Shown one piece after another: positions 32,267-40,280 of a stretch of 64,000 nt of DNA (position 1 is its first letter; each line of letters begins with the position of its first letter). The stretch comes from Pseudomonas gingeri (lineage in GTDB: Bacteria; Pseudomonadota; Gammaproteobacteria; Pseudomonadales; Pseudomonadaceae), in the NCBI RefSeq assembly GCF_013386165.1, contig NZ_JACAOS010000016.1, forward strand, positions 124,001-188,000, read 5' to 3'. The position numbers were made by a program, and so were the translations under genes. Under the pieces are notes generated by a model, which saw only the letters and a list, made by a program, of their open reading frames with translations, was not told the origin of the DNA and did no database searches.

Positions 32267-33616
32267 ATGCACATTCATATTCTGGGTATCTGCGGTACGT
32301 TCATGGGTTCGATGGCTGTCCTGGCCAAGGAACTGGGCCATCACGTCACCGGTTCCGATGCCAACGTCTATCCGCCCATGAGCACCCAGCTCCAGGCCCA
32401 GGGCATCGAGCTGACCCAGGGCTACGATCCGGCACAACTCGATCCGGCCCCGGACCTGGTGGTGATCGGCAATGCCATGTCCCGTGGCAATCCGGCGGTC
32501 GAGTACGTGCTGAACAAGGGCCTGCCCTATGTTTCCGGTCCGCAGTGGCTGGCGGACCATGTGCTGCAAGGCCGCTGGGTCCTGGCCGTGGCCGGCACCC
32601 ACGGCAAGACCACCACCAGCAGCATGCTCGCCTGGGTCCTGGAGCATGCCGGCATGAGCCCGGGTTTCCTGATCGGCGGTGTGCCGCAGAATTTTTCGGT
32701 GTCGGCCCGCCTGGGCACGACGCCGTTCTTCGTGATCGAAGCCGACGAGTACGACAGCGCCTTTTTCGACAAGCGCTCCAAGTTTGTCCACTACCGTCCG
32801 CGCACCGCGATCCTGAACAACCTGGAGTTCGATCACGCGGATATCTTCCCGGATCTGGCGTCCATCGAGCGACAGTTCCACCATCTGGTGCGGACCATTC
32901 CGAGCGAAGGGCTGGTGATCCATCCGACCACCGAGCCGGCCTTGCAGCGCGTGATCGAAATGGGCTGCTGGACCCCGGTACAGACCACCGGCGTCGGCGG
33001 TCAGTGGCAGGTCAAGCTGCTGAGCGAAGACGGCTCGCGTTTTGAAGTGATGTTCGAAGGTGTGGCCCAGGGCGTGGTTGAGTGGGACCTGACCGGTCAG
33101 CACAACGTCGCCAATGCCCTGGCCACCCTGGCGGCGGCGCGGCATGTCGGCGTGGTGCCGGCCATGGGCATTGCCGCCCTGAGTGCGTTCAAGAGCGTGA
33201 AGCGGCGGATGGAAAAGGTTGCCGAAGTCCACGGCGTGACGATCTACGATGACTTCGCCCACCACCCGACCGCGATCGCCACCACACTCGATGGCCTGCG
33301 CAAGAAAATCGGCGACGCGCCATTGATCGCCATTATCGAGCCGCGCTCCAACTCGATGAAGCTCGGCGCCCACCGTGACGGCTTGCCGGACAGCGTGGTC
33401 CAGGCCGATCAGGTGATCTGGTATGCGCCGGCCAACCTCGGTTGGGACCTGGGGGCCACGGCGGCACTCTGCTCCGTGCCGTCCATCGTCAGCGACTCCC
33501 TGGAAGGCATCATCGAACGGGTGAAAAGCCAGGCCAAACCCGGGACCCACGTGGTGATCATGAGCAACGGCGGCTTTGGTGGCCTGCACGGCAAACTGGC
33601 CGAGGCGCTGCAATGA
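32267..33616 (+). CDS. mpl: UDP-N-acetylmuramate:L-alanyl-gamma-D-glutamyl-meso-diaminopimelate ligase
   Basis: 449 aa Mur-ligase of peptidoglycan recycling; it joins the recovered tripeptide to UDP-MurNAc in the cytoplasm. N-terminus MHIHILGICGTFMGSMAVLAKELGH, ATP loop AGTHGKTTTSSML, and FAHHPTAI near the C-terminal domain. Start: ATG at 32267 after ACGAGGTCG; the frame is open upstream without homology. Overlaps ubiX by four bases. Confidence 0.97.
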   Translation: MHIHILGICGTFMGSMAVLAKELGHHVTGSDANVYPPMSTQLQAQGIELTQGYDPAQLDPAPDLVVIGNAMSRGNPAVEYVLNKGLPYVSGPQWLADHVLQGRWVLAVAGTHGKTTTSSMLAWVLEHAGMSPGFLIGGVPQNFSVSARLGTTPFFVIEADEYDSAFFDKRSKFVHYRPRTAILNNLEFDHADIFPDLASIERQFHHLVRTIPSEGLVIHPTTEPALQRVIEMGCWTPVQTTGVGGQWQVKLLSEDGSRFEVMFEGVAQGVVEWDLTGQHNVANALATLAAARHVGVVPAMGIAALSAFKSVKRRMEKVAEVHGVTIYDDFAHHPTAIATTLDGLRKKIGDAPLIAIIEPRSNSMKLGAHRDGLPDSVVQADQVIWYAPANLGWDLGATAALCSVPSIVSDSLEGIIERVKSQAKPGTHVVIMSNGGFGGLHGKLAEALQ

Positions 33617-34245
33617 ACAACGGACCGGAACGCATCACCCTGGCGATGACCGGCGCTTCCGGCGCGCCCTATGGCCTGCGTCTGTTGGACTGCCTGGTGC
33701 GCGAGGATCGCGAGGTGCACTTCCTGATCTCCAAGGCCGCGCAGTTGGTGATGGCCACCGAGACCGACGTGGCGCTGCCGCCCAAACCGCAGATGATGCA
33801 GGCCTTCCTCACCGAATACACCGGCGCTGCCGCAGGGCAGATTCGGGTGTATGGCAAGGAAGACTGGATGTCGCCGGTGGCCTCGGGCTCCGGCGCGCCG
33901 GCGGCGATGGTGGTGGTGCCGTGTTCCACCGGGACCTTGTCGGCCATTGCCACGGGGGCCTGCAACAACCTGATCGAGCGGGCGGCGGACGTCACCCTCA
34001 AGGAGCGCCGCCAACTGATCCTGGTGCCGCGCGAGGCGCCGTATTCGAGCATTCACCTGGAGCACATGCTCAAGCTGTCGAATATGGGCGTGACGATCCT
34101 GCCGGCGTCGCCGGGCTTTTATCACCAGCCGCAGACCATCGATGACCTGGTGGACTTTGTTGTGGCGCGGATTCTCAATCTGTTGAATATCCCCCAGGAC
34201 ATGCTGCCGCGTTGGGGCGAGCATCATTTGAGCAGCGATGAGTAA
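33613..34245 (+). CDS. ubiX: Flavin prenyltransferase UbiX
   Basis: 210 aa; makes the prenylated FMN cofactor of the UbiD decarboxylase in ubiquinone synthesis. LAMTGASGAPYGLRLLDCL is the FMN-binding start, VVVPCSTGTLSAIATGACNNLIERAADVTLKERR and VPREAPYSSIHLEHMLKLSNMG are family blocks. The ATG overlaps the mpl stop; the 3' end overlaps the lipoprotein gene by eight bases. Confidence 0.97.
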   Translation: MNNGPERITLAMTGASGAPYGLRLLDCLVREDREVHFLISKAAQLVMATETDVALPPKPQMMQAFLTEYTGAAAGQIRVYGKEDWMSPVASGSGAPAAMVVVPCSTGTLSAIATGACNNLIERAADVTLKERRQLILVPREAPYSSIHLEHMLKLSNMGVTILPASPGFYHQPQTIDDLVDFVVARILNLLNIPQDMLPRWGEHHLSSDE

Positions 34246-34525
34246 GCCGCTGCTTTGCCTGTTGCTGGTGCTGCAACTGGCCGGTTGTGCGACCGTGCGG
34301 ACCCTGGATGCCGGCAAGACCGGGGCACCCGTGGTGTATTCGGGCATGCGCCTGGATCTGTATGCGTTGCAGGGCGGTTGTTGCGCTTATGACCGGTTTG
34401 GGGCGCAGGCGCCGAGTTATCCCGGGGTGGATCTGCCGGCCAGTGCGTTGCTGGATACGCTGTTGTTGCCGCTGTCGGTGTTGACGGTATTGGGCGTGGG
34501 GTATCAGGCGACCGGGGGGTTGTAG
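34238..34525 (+). CDS. YceK/YidQ-family lipoprotein
   Basis: 95 aa. Signal peptide MSKPLLCLLLVLQLAGC with lipobox LAGC, then GAPVVYSGMRLDLYAL and LPASALLDTLLLPLSVLTVLG, the pattern of small YceK/YidQ lipoproteins of unknown function. It overlaps the ubiX end, so it is in the mpl-ubiX operon. A REP pair follows. Confidence 0.88.
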   Translation: MSKPLLCLLLVLQLAGCATVRTLDAGKTGAPVVYSGMRLDLYALQGGCCAYDRFGAQAPSYPGVDLPASALLDTLLLPLSVLTVLGVGYQATGGL

Positions 34526-34590
34526 TCGTACAGGTGGTTTTTGTGAGAGGGCAAGTTCTGACGCCGTTCAGTTAAGGGCGTTCGAAATCT

Positions 34591-34723
34591 TGTGGCGAGC
34601 GGGCTTGCCCGCGTTGGGCTGCGAAGCGGCCCTAAAACCAGTGATCGCAGCGTGTCAGTTAGAACGCGATGATCGATTTTGCGACTGCTTCGCAGCCGAG
34701 CGCGGGCAAGCCCGCTCGCCACA
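34591..34723. repeat. REP pair (REPIN), GGCGAGCGGGCTTGCCCGCG type
   Basis: REP unit TGTGGCGAGCGGGCTTGCCC at 34591 and its complement ending at 34723, about 87 bases apart. A different core from the GAGCGAGCTTGCTCGC type; the same type recurs at 62743-62875. Confidence 0.9.
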
Positions 34724-34728
34724 GTTGT

Positions 34729-35370
34729 TTATTTGCCCAACCGGCGCAATTCATCCGACTCGATAATCCGCACCCCATCCTGCTCTTCCAGCGCCAGGCG
34801 CCACAGCGCCCGCGCCAGTTGACAGGCTTCGATACCGCGATATTTTCCCGGAATCAGCTTCGACAGCGGTGCCGCCAACTGTTCCGCCAGGCGCGGCTCA
34901 ACCCGCTCACCCAGCAGCAACGAAGGCCTGGCGATGGTCAGCTGTGGCCAGTTCTGCGCGCGCAGTGATTGTTCCATCTCGCCTTTGACCCGGCTATAGA
35001 ACACCTTGGATTTCGGATCGGCATCGATGGCACTGACCACGATCAGATGCCGCGCGCCCATTTCCCGCGCGCGCTTGCCGAAGGCCACGACCATGTCATG
35101 GTCCACGGCGCGGAAGGCTTCTTCGGAGCCCGCCAGCTTGATGGTGGTGCCCAGGCAGCAGATCGCCAGGTCGACACGGCCGCTCAGTTGCGGCAGGAAA
35201 ACCGTTGGATCACCGACCGGATTTTCCAGGTGCGGATGGGCGGCCAACGGTCGGCGCGAGGGCGCGAGTACACGGGTAACCGTCGGCTCGTTGAGCAGGC
35301 GATCAAGTAGATGTTCACCGGTCAGACCGGTGGCTCCAGCGAGCAGGATGTGCTGAGGCGTCAAGTACAT
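34729..35370 (-). CDS. NAD(P)-binding oxidoreductase (atypical SDR, HTATIP2/YwnB-like)
   Basis: 213 aa Rossmann protein. HILLAGATGLTGEHLLDRLL is the nucleotide-binding G-x-x-G-x-x-G, and CCLGTTIKLAGSEEAFRAVDHD plus VVSAIDADPKSKVFYSRVKGEMEQ (with Y-x-x-x-K) are typical of this small family. Substrate unknown. It ends six bases from a REP pair. Confidence 0.88.
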   Translation of the reverse strand: MYLTPQHILLAGATGLTGEHLLDRLLNEPTVTRVLAPSRRPLAAHPHLENPVGDPTVFLPQLSGRVDLAICCLGTTIKLAGSEEAFRAVDHDMVVAFGKRAREMGARHLIVVSAIDADPKSKVFYSRVKGEMEQSLRAQNWPQLTIARPSLLLGERVEPRLAEQLAAPLSKLIPGKYRGIEACQLARALWRLALEEQDGVRIIESDELRRLGK

Positions 35371-35397
35371 AAAATACCTCCCTTGATACAGTTCAGC

Positions 35398-37116
35398 TTA
35401 GTTGCTCTTGGCAGTCTTGTTGTCTGCGGAAGCGCTTTGCAAGGCTTTTCTTGCCTGTTGTTTGCGCAACGCCTGCCAATGGGCAAGCACTCCCTTGGGG
35501 GCCCAGATCTGCGGTTCCGAGGCTTCGAAGTTGTCCGCCTGTTCGCGCTCGGCGACATGGGCCTTGGCCAGGGCGAAGGCTTGTTGCAGGTCGTCGGTCT
35601 GGTTCAGTGCCTGGGCGAACAGTGCGTCGCCAAAATAGGTGAAATCCGCTTCCTCGGAACAGCCGAAGGACACTCGGTCAGCGCGGGACGCGGTCATGAT
35701 CAAGGTCCTTTCATCCTTGAGCGCGGGGATAAAGCCGCCGGAGTAGCAGGCGGAAATCACGATGACTTTGTCACGGTTTTTCAGGGGCGCCAGCGCCGAG
35801 GCCAGTTCGTCGGCCGGCAGGTCGGCCAGCTCCAGGCGCGGCTGATCCAGCACAAACTCGTGCTCATGGGTGCCATGGCTGGTCAGGTAGATAAAGATCA
35901 GGTCTTCCGGTCCGCTGCGCTCGGCCAGGGTCTGGGCGGCGCGGCGCAGGTTTTCGCGGGTCGCCATCGGGCGATCGCCGAGGTGGTCACGGTGGTTCAC
36001 CAGGCTGATCTGGCCATAGGCGCCGAAGCGGGTGGCGAGCATCTGGCTGACGTAGTCGGCCTCGCGCATGAACACGCTTTGTTTGCCGTCACCGGCCAGC
36101 ACCAGGCTGTAGAGTTCGATGGCCGAGGTCGAGGCCGGCACGGCGGCCAGGGCTTTTTCCAGCAGCGGGCCCTGGGCCAGCAGGCCAAGTTCCAGCAGGT
36201 CGGGCAGCAGCTTGCCGTCGGCATCGCGAACCCGCTGGCCGTTGGTCCAGGTGCCGCTTTGCACGCTGCCGTCGGCGAGGATCAGGCTGCCGCTGCCGTT
36301 GTAGGTATCGCTGGCGAACTCGCCGATATAGACGCTGCCGTCGCCCAGGGTCAAATGGCCCCGGCCGTTGAAGCGCCACTCGCTGAACTCGCCGCGATAG
36401 TGGCTGCCGTCGACACCGATCAGTTGGCCCTTGCCGCTGAGCACGCCTTCCTTGAATTCACCGATCCAGACATCGCCATCGGCGTTTTCGTAGCGGCCCT
36501 TGCCATTCAGCTGGTTACGCTTGAAGCCGCCGGCATATTGGTCGCCGTCGGCACTGTTGAAGGTGCCGACCCCTTCCAACTGGCCATTGACGAAGTGGCC
36601 GGTGAACAAATTGCCGTTGGCATCGCTGCGCTGGCCCTCGCCATTGGGCTTGCCGTGGGCGAATTCGCCCTGGTATTGGCTGCCGTCTTCCAGTTCCAGA
36701 TGGCCGAGGCCCGAGTACTGGTCGTCCTTGAATTCGCCACGGTAGGTCATGCCGGCTTCTTTGAGCGTGCCTTCGCCGTCGCGCCGGCCCTGTTTGAAGC
36801 CGCCGGTGTAGTTGCTGTCGTGGACGGTCAAGGTGCCCTGGCCGTGGAACAGGCCTTGCTGGAACTGGCCCTTGTAGACCTCGCCATTGCTGCCATGCCA
36901 CTCGCCGTCGCCTTGCCACTGGCCATGGTCGAACTGGCCGGCGTACCAACTGCCGCTGGGGTAGTCGATACGGCCCTGGCCTTGCAGCAGCCCATTGACC
37001 ACTTCGCCGCGATAGCGACCGCCGTCCGGCAGACGGGCGTCTGGCGGCAATAGCGATTCGCCATCACCGCAGGCGGTGAGCAGCAGGGTCAAAGCAAGGG
37101 GTACGAGTGGGCGCAT
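35398..37116 (-). CDS. Lipoprotein with MORN repeats and a C-terminal caspase-like (C13) peptidase domain
   Basis: 572 aa. Lipoprotein signal LPLALTLLLTACGDG. Residues ~30-305 are about a dozen MORN repeats (G-x-Y-x-G-x-F-x-x-G-x-x-x-G-x-G), e.g. GEFKDDQYSGLGHL. The last ~265 residues are a legumain/caspase-type domain: His dyad partner in YLTSHGTHEHEF and catalytic Cys in VVISACYSGGFI, followed by MTASRADRVSFGCSE. Probably membrane-anchored in the periplasm. The MORN part may bind lipid or glycan. Start: ATG at 37116; upstream codons lack homology. The physiological role is unknown to me. Confidence 0.9.
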   Translation of the reverse strand: MRPLVPLALTLLLTACGDGESLLPPDARLPDGGRYRGEVVNGLLQGQGRIDYPSGSWYAGQFDHGQWQGDGEWHGSNGEVYKGQFQQGLFHGQGTLTVHDSNYTGGFKQGRRDGEGTLKEAGMTYRGEFKDDQYSGLGHLELEDGSQYQGEFAHGKPNGEGQRSDANGNLFTGHFVNGQLEGVGTFNSADGDQYAGGFKRNQLNGKGRYENADGDVWIGEFKEGVLSGKGQLIGVDGSHYRGEFSEWRFNGRGHLTLGDGSVYIGEFASDTYNGSGSLILADGSVQSGTWTNGQRVRDADGKLLPDLLELGLLAQGPLLEKALAAVPASTSAIELYSLVLAGDGKQSVFMREADYVSQMLATRFGAYGQISLVNHRDHLGDRPMATRENLRRAAQTLAERSGPEDLIFIYLTSHGTHEHEFVLDQPRLELADLPADELASALAPLKNRDKVIVISACYSGGFIPALKDERTLIMTASRADRVSFGCSEEADFTYFGDALFAQALNQTDDLQQAFALAKAHVAEREQADNFEASEPQIWAPKGVLAHWQALRKQQARKALQSASADNKTAKSN

Positions 37117-37179
37117 AACGGGATCCGGGTAATTAGGGGACCGAGTATGCCGTAGCAATATGGCGTGTCCAGTGTCCTG

Positions 37180-37207
37180 CACGAAACAGAGTGCACTCTG
37201 TTTCGTG
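37180..37207. repeat. 28-bp perfect palindrome
   Basis: Arms of 14 bases (CACGAAACAGAGTG and its exact complement) with no loop, 12 bases after the MaoC stop (minus strand) and 64 bases upstream of the MORN-peptidase gene. A related GACGAAGCAGAGTG lies at 37222-37235 in the MaoC 3' end. Lacks a T-run, so either an intrinsic hairpin at the MaoC mRNA end or a regulator site for the peptidase gene. Confidence 0.6.
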
Positions 37208-37218
37208 AGTACGCGGTA

Positions 37219-37674
37219 TCAGACGAAGCAGAGTGACAGGGGTTCGGCGATATAGGCGGGTTTTTCCTGACCTTCGATCTCCAGCGTAGCGGTGGCCTTG
37301 AGCAGCCATTGGCCCGGTTTTTTCTCGGTGACCTCGGTCAGCGCGACCTTGAGGCGGACCCGCGAGTCAACTTTCACCGGCTGGATGAAGCGCACGCTGT
37401 CCAGGCCGTAGTTGACGGCCATCTTCAAGCCTTCGGGCATGATGAAGATGTCTTCCATCAGTTTCGGAATCAGTGACAACGAGAGGAAACCGTGGGCGAT
37501 GGTGCTGCCGAACGGCGTTTGCGCCGCCTTGACCGGGTCGACATGGATGAATTGATAATCGCCGGTGGCTTCGGCAAACAGGTTGATCCGTGCCTGGTCG
37601 ATGGTGAGCCATTCGGAATGTCCGAGTTCCTTGCCGACATAATCGTTGAGCTGCGCTACAGGTACATAGGGCAT
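37219..37674 (-). CDS. MaoC-family (R)-specific enoyl-CoA hydratase-like protein
   Basis: 151 aa hot-dog fold. INLFAEATGDYQFIHVDPVKAAQTPFGSTIAHGFLSLSLIP carries the catalytic Asp and His of MaoC dehydratases. It probably hydrates enoyl-CoA esters (fatty acid or PHA metabolism). Start: ATG at 37674, with an in-frame GTG two codons upstream. Confidence 0.93.
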   Translation of the reverse strand: MPYVPVAQLNDYVGKELGHSEWLTIDQARINLFAEATGDYQFIHVDPVKAAQTPFGSTIAHGFLSLSLIPKLMEDIFIMPEGLKMAVNYGLDSVRFIQPVKVDSRVRLKVALTEVTEKKPGQWLLKATATLEIEGQEKPAYIAEPLSLCFV

Positions 37675-37837
37675 TGACACACTCCTTGGTCTATCGAGTT
37701 ATCGGGCCTCGGGTTGCAGCCCTTGGCATCCACTGTAGATCATCATGGGACATGTGCCGGGTCAAGCCACCATACCTTTGGCGAATGGCGGCGTATGGGC
37801 ATGCTTATAATGCGGGCATCTTCAGGGGAGAGTTCGG

Positions 37838-38200
37838 ATGTTGTTACGCGGCCTGACCTGGCTGGTGCTGTTTCAGTTGCTCGGTACAGCCCTCAATCAT
37901 TTGTGTGTGCCGGTGTTACCGGGACCGATTATCGGCCTGCTGTGCTTGCTGGTGTTTTTGATGGTGCGCGGTGAAGTCAGTGCGCCGCTGAGCGAGGCGG
38001 CCTCCAGTTTGTTGCGTTATCTGCCGCTGTTGCTGGTGCCGCCAGCGGTGGGGGTCATGGTCTATGCCCGGCAGATCGCTGCGGACTTTTGGGCGATTGT
38101 CGGCGCGCTGGTTTTGTCGGTGCTGATTTCCATGGCGTTCGCCGGCGTGTTGATGAATGCCCTGGTCAAGCGTCATGCCCGGCGCGGAGAGCGCCCATGA
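37838..38200 (+). CDS. CidA/LrgA-family membrane protein
   Basis: 120 aa, four hydrophobic segments. LVLFQLLGTALNHLCVPVLPGPIIGLLCLLVFL and SSLLRYLPLLLVPPAVGVMVY match the holin-like CidA/LrgA family. It precedes the LrgB-type partner with an ATGA overlap. Such pairs are linked to cell lysis control or to pyruvate/glycolate transport. Confidence 0.93.
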   Translation: MLLRGLTWLVLFQLLGTALNHLCVPVLPGPIIGLLCLLVFLMVRGEVSAPLSEAASSLLRYLPLLLVPPAVGVMVYARQIAADFWAIVGALVLSVLISMAFAGVLMNALVKRHARRGERP

Positions 38201-38913
38201 ACCTCGACTGGCAGGGCGCCGGGGCGGCGGTGATCCATCATCCGTTGTTCGGCATCGGCATCACCCTGGGCGCCTATCAACTGGTGCTGGTGGGCTTCGA
38301 GAAAACCCGCTGGGTTTTCCTGCAGCCGGTGCTGGCCTCGATGGCGTTGGTGGTCGGTATCCTGTTGCTCTGCGGCCTGGAGTACGCCGAGTACCGCAGG
38401 AGCACCGAGATTCTCGGTATTCTGCTGGGGCCGGCGACGGTGGCGCTGGCCGTGCCGCTGTACCTGAACCTGCGGCGAATCCGGCAGTTGTTCTGGCCGA
38501 TTTTTACTACGCTGGTGATTGGCGGGACCCTGGCGACGGGCTTGGGGGTGTTGCTCGGCTGGCTGTTCGGTGCTGAGCCCATGATCCTGATGACGCTGTT
38601 GCCCAAGTCGGTGACCTCGCCCATCGCCATGCTGGTGGCCGAGCAGATCGGCGGGGTGGCCGCCCTGGCGGCGGTGTTCGTATTGATCACCGGGGTGATC
38701 GGCGCCATTGCCGGGCCCTGGCTGCTGACGCGGTTGGGTGTGCACACGGCGGAAGCCCGGGGCATGGCCCTGGGCATGACCGCCCATGCGGTGGGTACCT
38801 CGGTGGCCTTGCAGGAAAGTGAAGAGTGCGGCGCCTTCGCGGCGTTGGCGATGAGCCTGATGGGCGTGGCCACGGCAGTCTTTCTGCCGTTGGCGGTAAC
38901 TTTGGTGGTTTAA
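38197..38913 (+). CDS. lrgB: LrgB/CidB-family membrane protein
   Basis: 238 aa with about seven to eight membrane segments. ILGILLGPATVALAVPLYLNL, LLPKSVTSPIAMLVAEQIGG and GMALGMTAHAVGTSVALQES are the family hallmarks. Coupled to the LrgA-type gene; followed ten bases later by the LON-domain gene. Confidence 0.95.
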   Translation: MNLDWQGAGAAVIHHPLFGIGITLGAYQLVLVGFEKTRWVFLQPVLASMALVVGILLLCGLEYAEYRRSTEILGILLGPATVALAVPLYLNLRRIRQLFWPIFTTLVIGGTLATGLGVLLGWLFGAEPMILMTLLPKSVTSPIAMLVAEQIGGVAALAAVFVLITGVIGAIAGPWLLTRLGVHTAEARGMALGMTAHAVGTSVALQESEECGAFAALAMSLMGVATAVFLPLAVTLVV

Positions 38914-38923
38914 GGAAATCGTT

Positions 38924-39514
38924 ATGAGCCTGGCGTTGTTTCCCCTGAACACCGTGCTGTTTCCCGGTTGTATCCTCGATCTGCAGATTTTCGAGGCGCG
39001 GTACCTGGACATGATCAGCCGCTGCATGAAACAGGGCAGCGGTTTTGGCGTGGTGTGCATTCTTGAAGGCCAGGAGGTCGGCGATGCGCCGGAAGGCTTT
39101 GCCCTGGTCGGCTGTGAAGCCACGATCCGCGATTTCCAGCAGCAGGATAACGGCCTGTTGGGCATTCGGGTCGAGGGCGGCCGGCGTTTCCGGGTACTCC
39201 ACAGCGAGTTGCAGCGCGATCAACTGACGGTTGCCGAGGTCGAGTGGCTGGATGAGGTTCCCGAGCAGCCGTTGCAGGACGAGGACGAGGACCTGGTGGC
39301 GCTGCTCAAGGCGCTGGCCGAACACCCGATGGTCGCGGCCCTGAACATGGGCACCGAGGCGACCGGGCAGCAATCACTGGCCAATCAGCTGGCCTATCTG
39401 CTGCCGTTTTCCGAACTGGACAAGATCGATCTGTTGGAGCTGGACGATCCTCAACAGCGCCTGGATGCGATTCAGGTGTTATTGGACGAATTGCAGGGCG
39501 AGTTGTTTGCTTGA
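38924..39514 (+). CDS. LON-substrate-binding-domain protein
   Basis: 196 aa consisting only of the Lon N-terminal substrate-binding fold: ALFPLNTVLFPGCILDLQIFEARYLDMISRCM, GVVCILEG, and QLAYLLPFSELDKIDLLELDDPQQRLDAIQVLL. No AAA+ or protease domain, as in other short family members. Function unknown; may bind unfolded proteins. Confidence 0.93.
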   Translation: MSLALFPLNTVLFPGCILDLQIFEARYLDMISRCMKQGSGFGVVCILEGQEVGDAPEGFALVGCEATIRDFQQQDNGLLGIRVEGGRRFRVLHSELQRDQLTVAEVEWLDEVPEQPLQDEDEDLVALLKALAEHPMVAALNMGTEATGQQSLANQLAYLLPFSELDKIDLLELDDPQQRLDAIQVLLDELQGELFA

Positions 39515-39629
39515 GTGGGTCCATGTAATGACATGGAATAACCGTTATATAAAAATAATCTGAAAACCTGTCAGAAATGACAGTAGCCCGACGGGCGCAA
39601 TGGATCCAGGATTGAACGGCAGAAATATG

Positions 39630-39670
39630 GAAAGCTCGTAGGACGAAAGTTGTCCACGGACGAGCTTTTC
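39630..39670 (+). promoter_or_regulatory. Nested hairpin in the leader of the cold-shock gene
   Basis: Outer arms AAAGCTCG (39631-39638) and CGAGCTTT (39661-39668), with an inner GGAC/GTCC hairpin. A T-run (CTTTTC) is part of the distal arm. It lies 28 bases before the csp ATG and is either the terminator of the lrgAB-LON operon or a leader structure of a cold-shock mRNA. Confidence 0.5.
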
Positions 39671-39697
39671 GTCATTCAGTGACTGGGAATATTGGAA

Positions 39698-39946
39698 ATG
39701 TCAGAGCATACGGAACACAAAGAACACTCGTCGGACCACGAGCACAAAACAGGTACGGTCAAGTGGTTCAATGATGCGAAGGGGTTCGGGTTTATCACGC
39801 CAGAAGATAACTCCCCGGATCTTTTTGTGCATTTCAAATCCATCATGGGGACCGGTTTTAAAACGCTCACCGAAGGGCAGAAAGTCAGGTTCAAAGTCGT
39901 TAGAGGGCAGAAGGGGCTTCAGGCAGACGACGTTCACGTGGTTTGA
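39698..39946 (+). CDS. Cold-shock protein with His-rich N-terminal extension
   Basis: 82 aa. The CSD begins at about residue 19: TGTVKWFNDAKGFGFITPED (RNP-1 KGFGFI), LFVHFKSI (RNP-2), EGQKVRFKVVRGQKGLQADDV. In front is an 18-residue segment HTEHKEHSSDHEHK with five His, unusual for the family. Binds single-stranded nucleic acids. Start: ATG at 39698 with TTGGAAA upstream; a TTG two codons earlier is possible. Confidence 0.93.
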   Translation: MSEHTEHKEHSSDHEHKTGTVKWFNDAKGFGFITPEDNSPDLFVHFKSIMGTGFKTLTEGQKVRFKVVRGQKGLQADDVHVV

Positions 39947-40046
39947 GCTTCTGCCGCGAAGAGACAGCGGTCCTCACATCTCCCGGACGGCCGAACCTCA
40001 TCTGTTCGGTTTCGGGCGTGCGTCTTCCTTTTTGGGAGAAACAGTC

Positions 40047-40280
40047 ATGGATAAGCACGGCGAAGAACGTTATGACACCGCCCGGGGCGGTATCGGCGTG
40101 ATCACCGCACATGTGGACGGACGCGAGCTTTTCTTTCATGTGAAATCCGCTGCTGACGGTGGGCCGACCTTGAAGGCCGGCGACACCGTGGCGTATGACG
40201 TCGTGCAGGGCGCGGATGGGCGGTTCTATGCCATCAATCTTGAAGTCGTTGAAGCTGATCCGCCCGAAACGCCTCAATAG
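40047..40280 (+). CDS. Small cold-shock-domain-like protein
   Basis: 77 aa. ARGGIGVITAHVDGRELFFHVKSAADGGPTLKAGDTVAYDVVQGADGRFYAINLEVV follows the beta-barrel order of a cold-shock domain, but the RNP-1 aromatic motif is reduced (GGIGVI), so nucleic-acid binding may be weak or different. RBS GGGAGAA before the ATG. Tandem to the csp gene; its 3' end overlaps the convergent DedA-PAP2 gene by seven bases. Confidence 0.75.
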   Translation: MDKHGEERYDTARGGIGVITAHVDGRELFFHVKSAADGGPTLKAGDTVAYDVVQGADGRFYAINLEVVEADPPETPQ

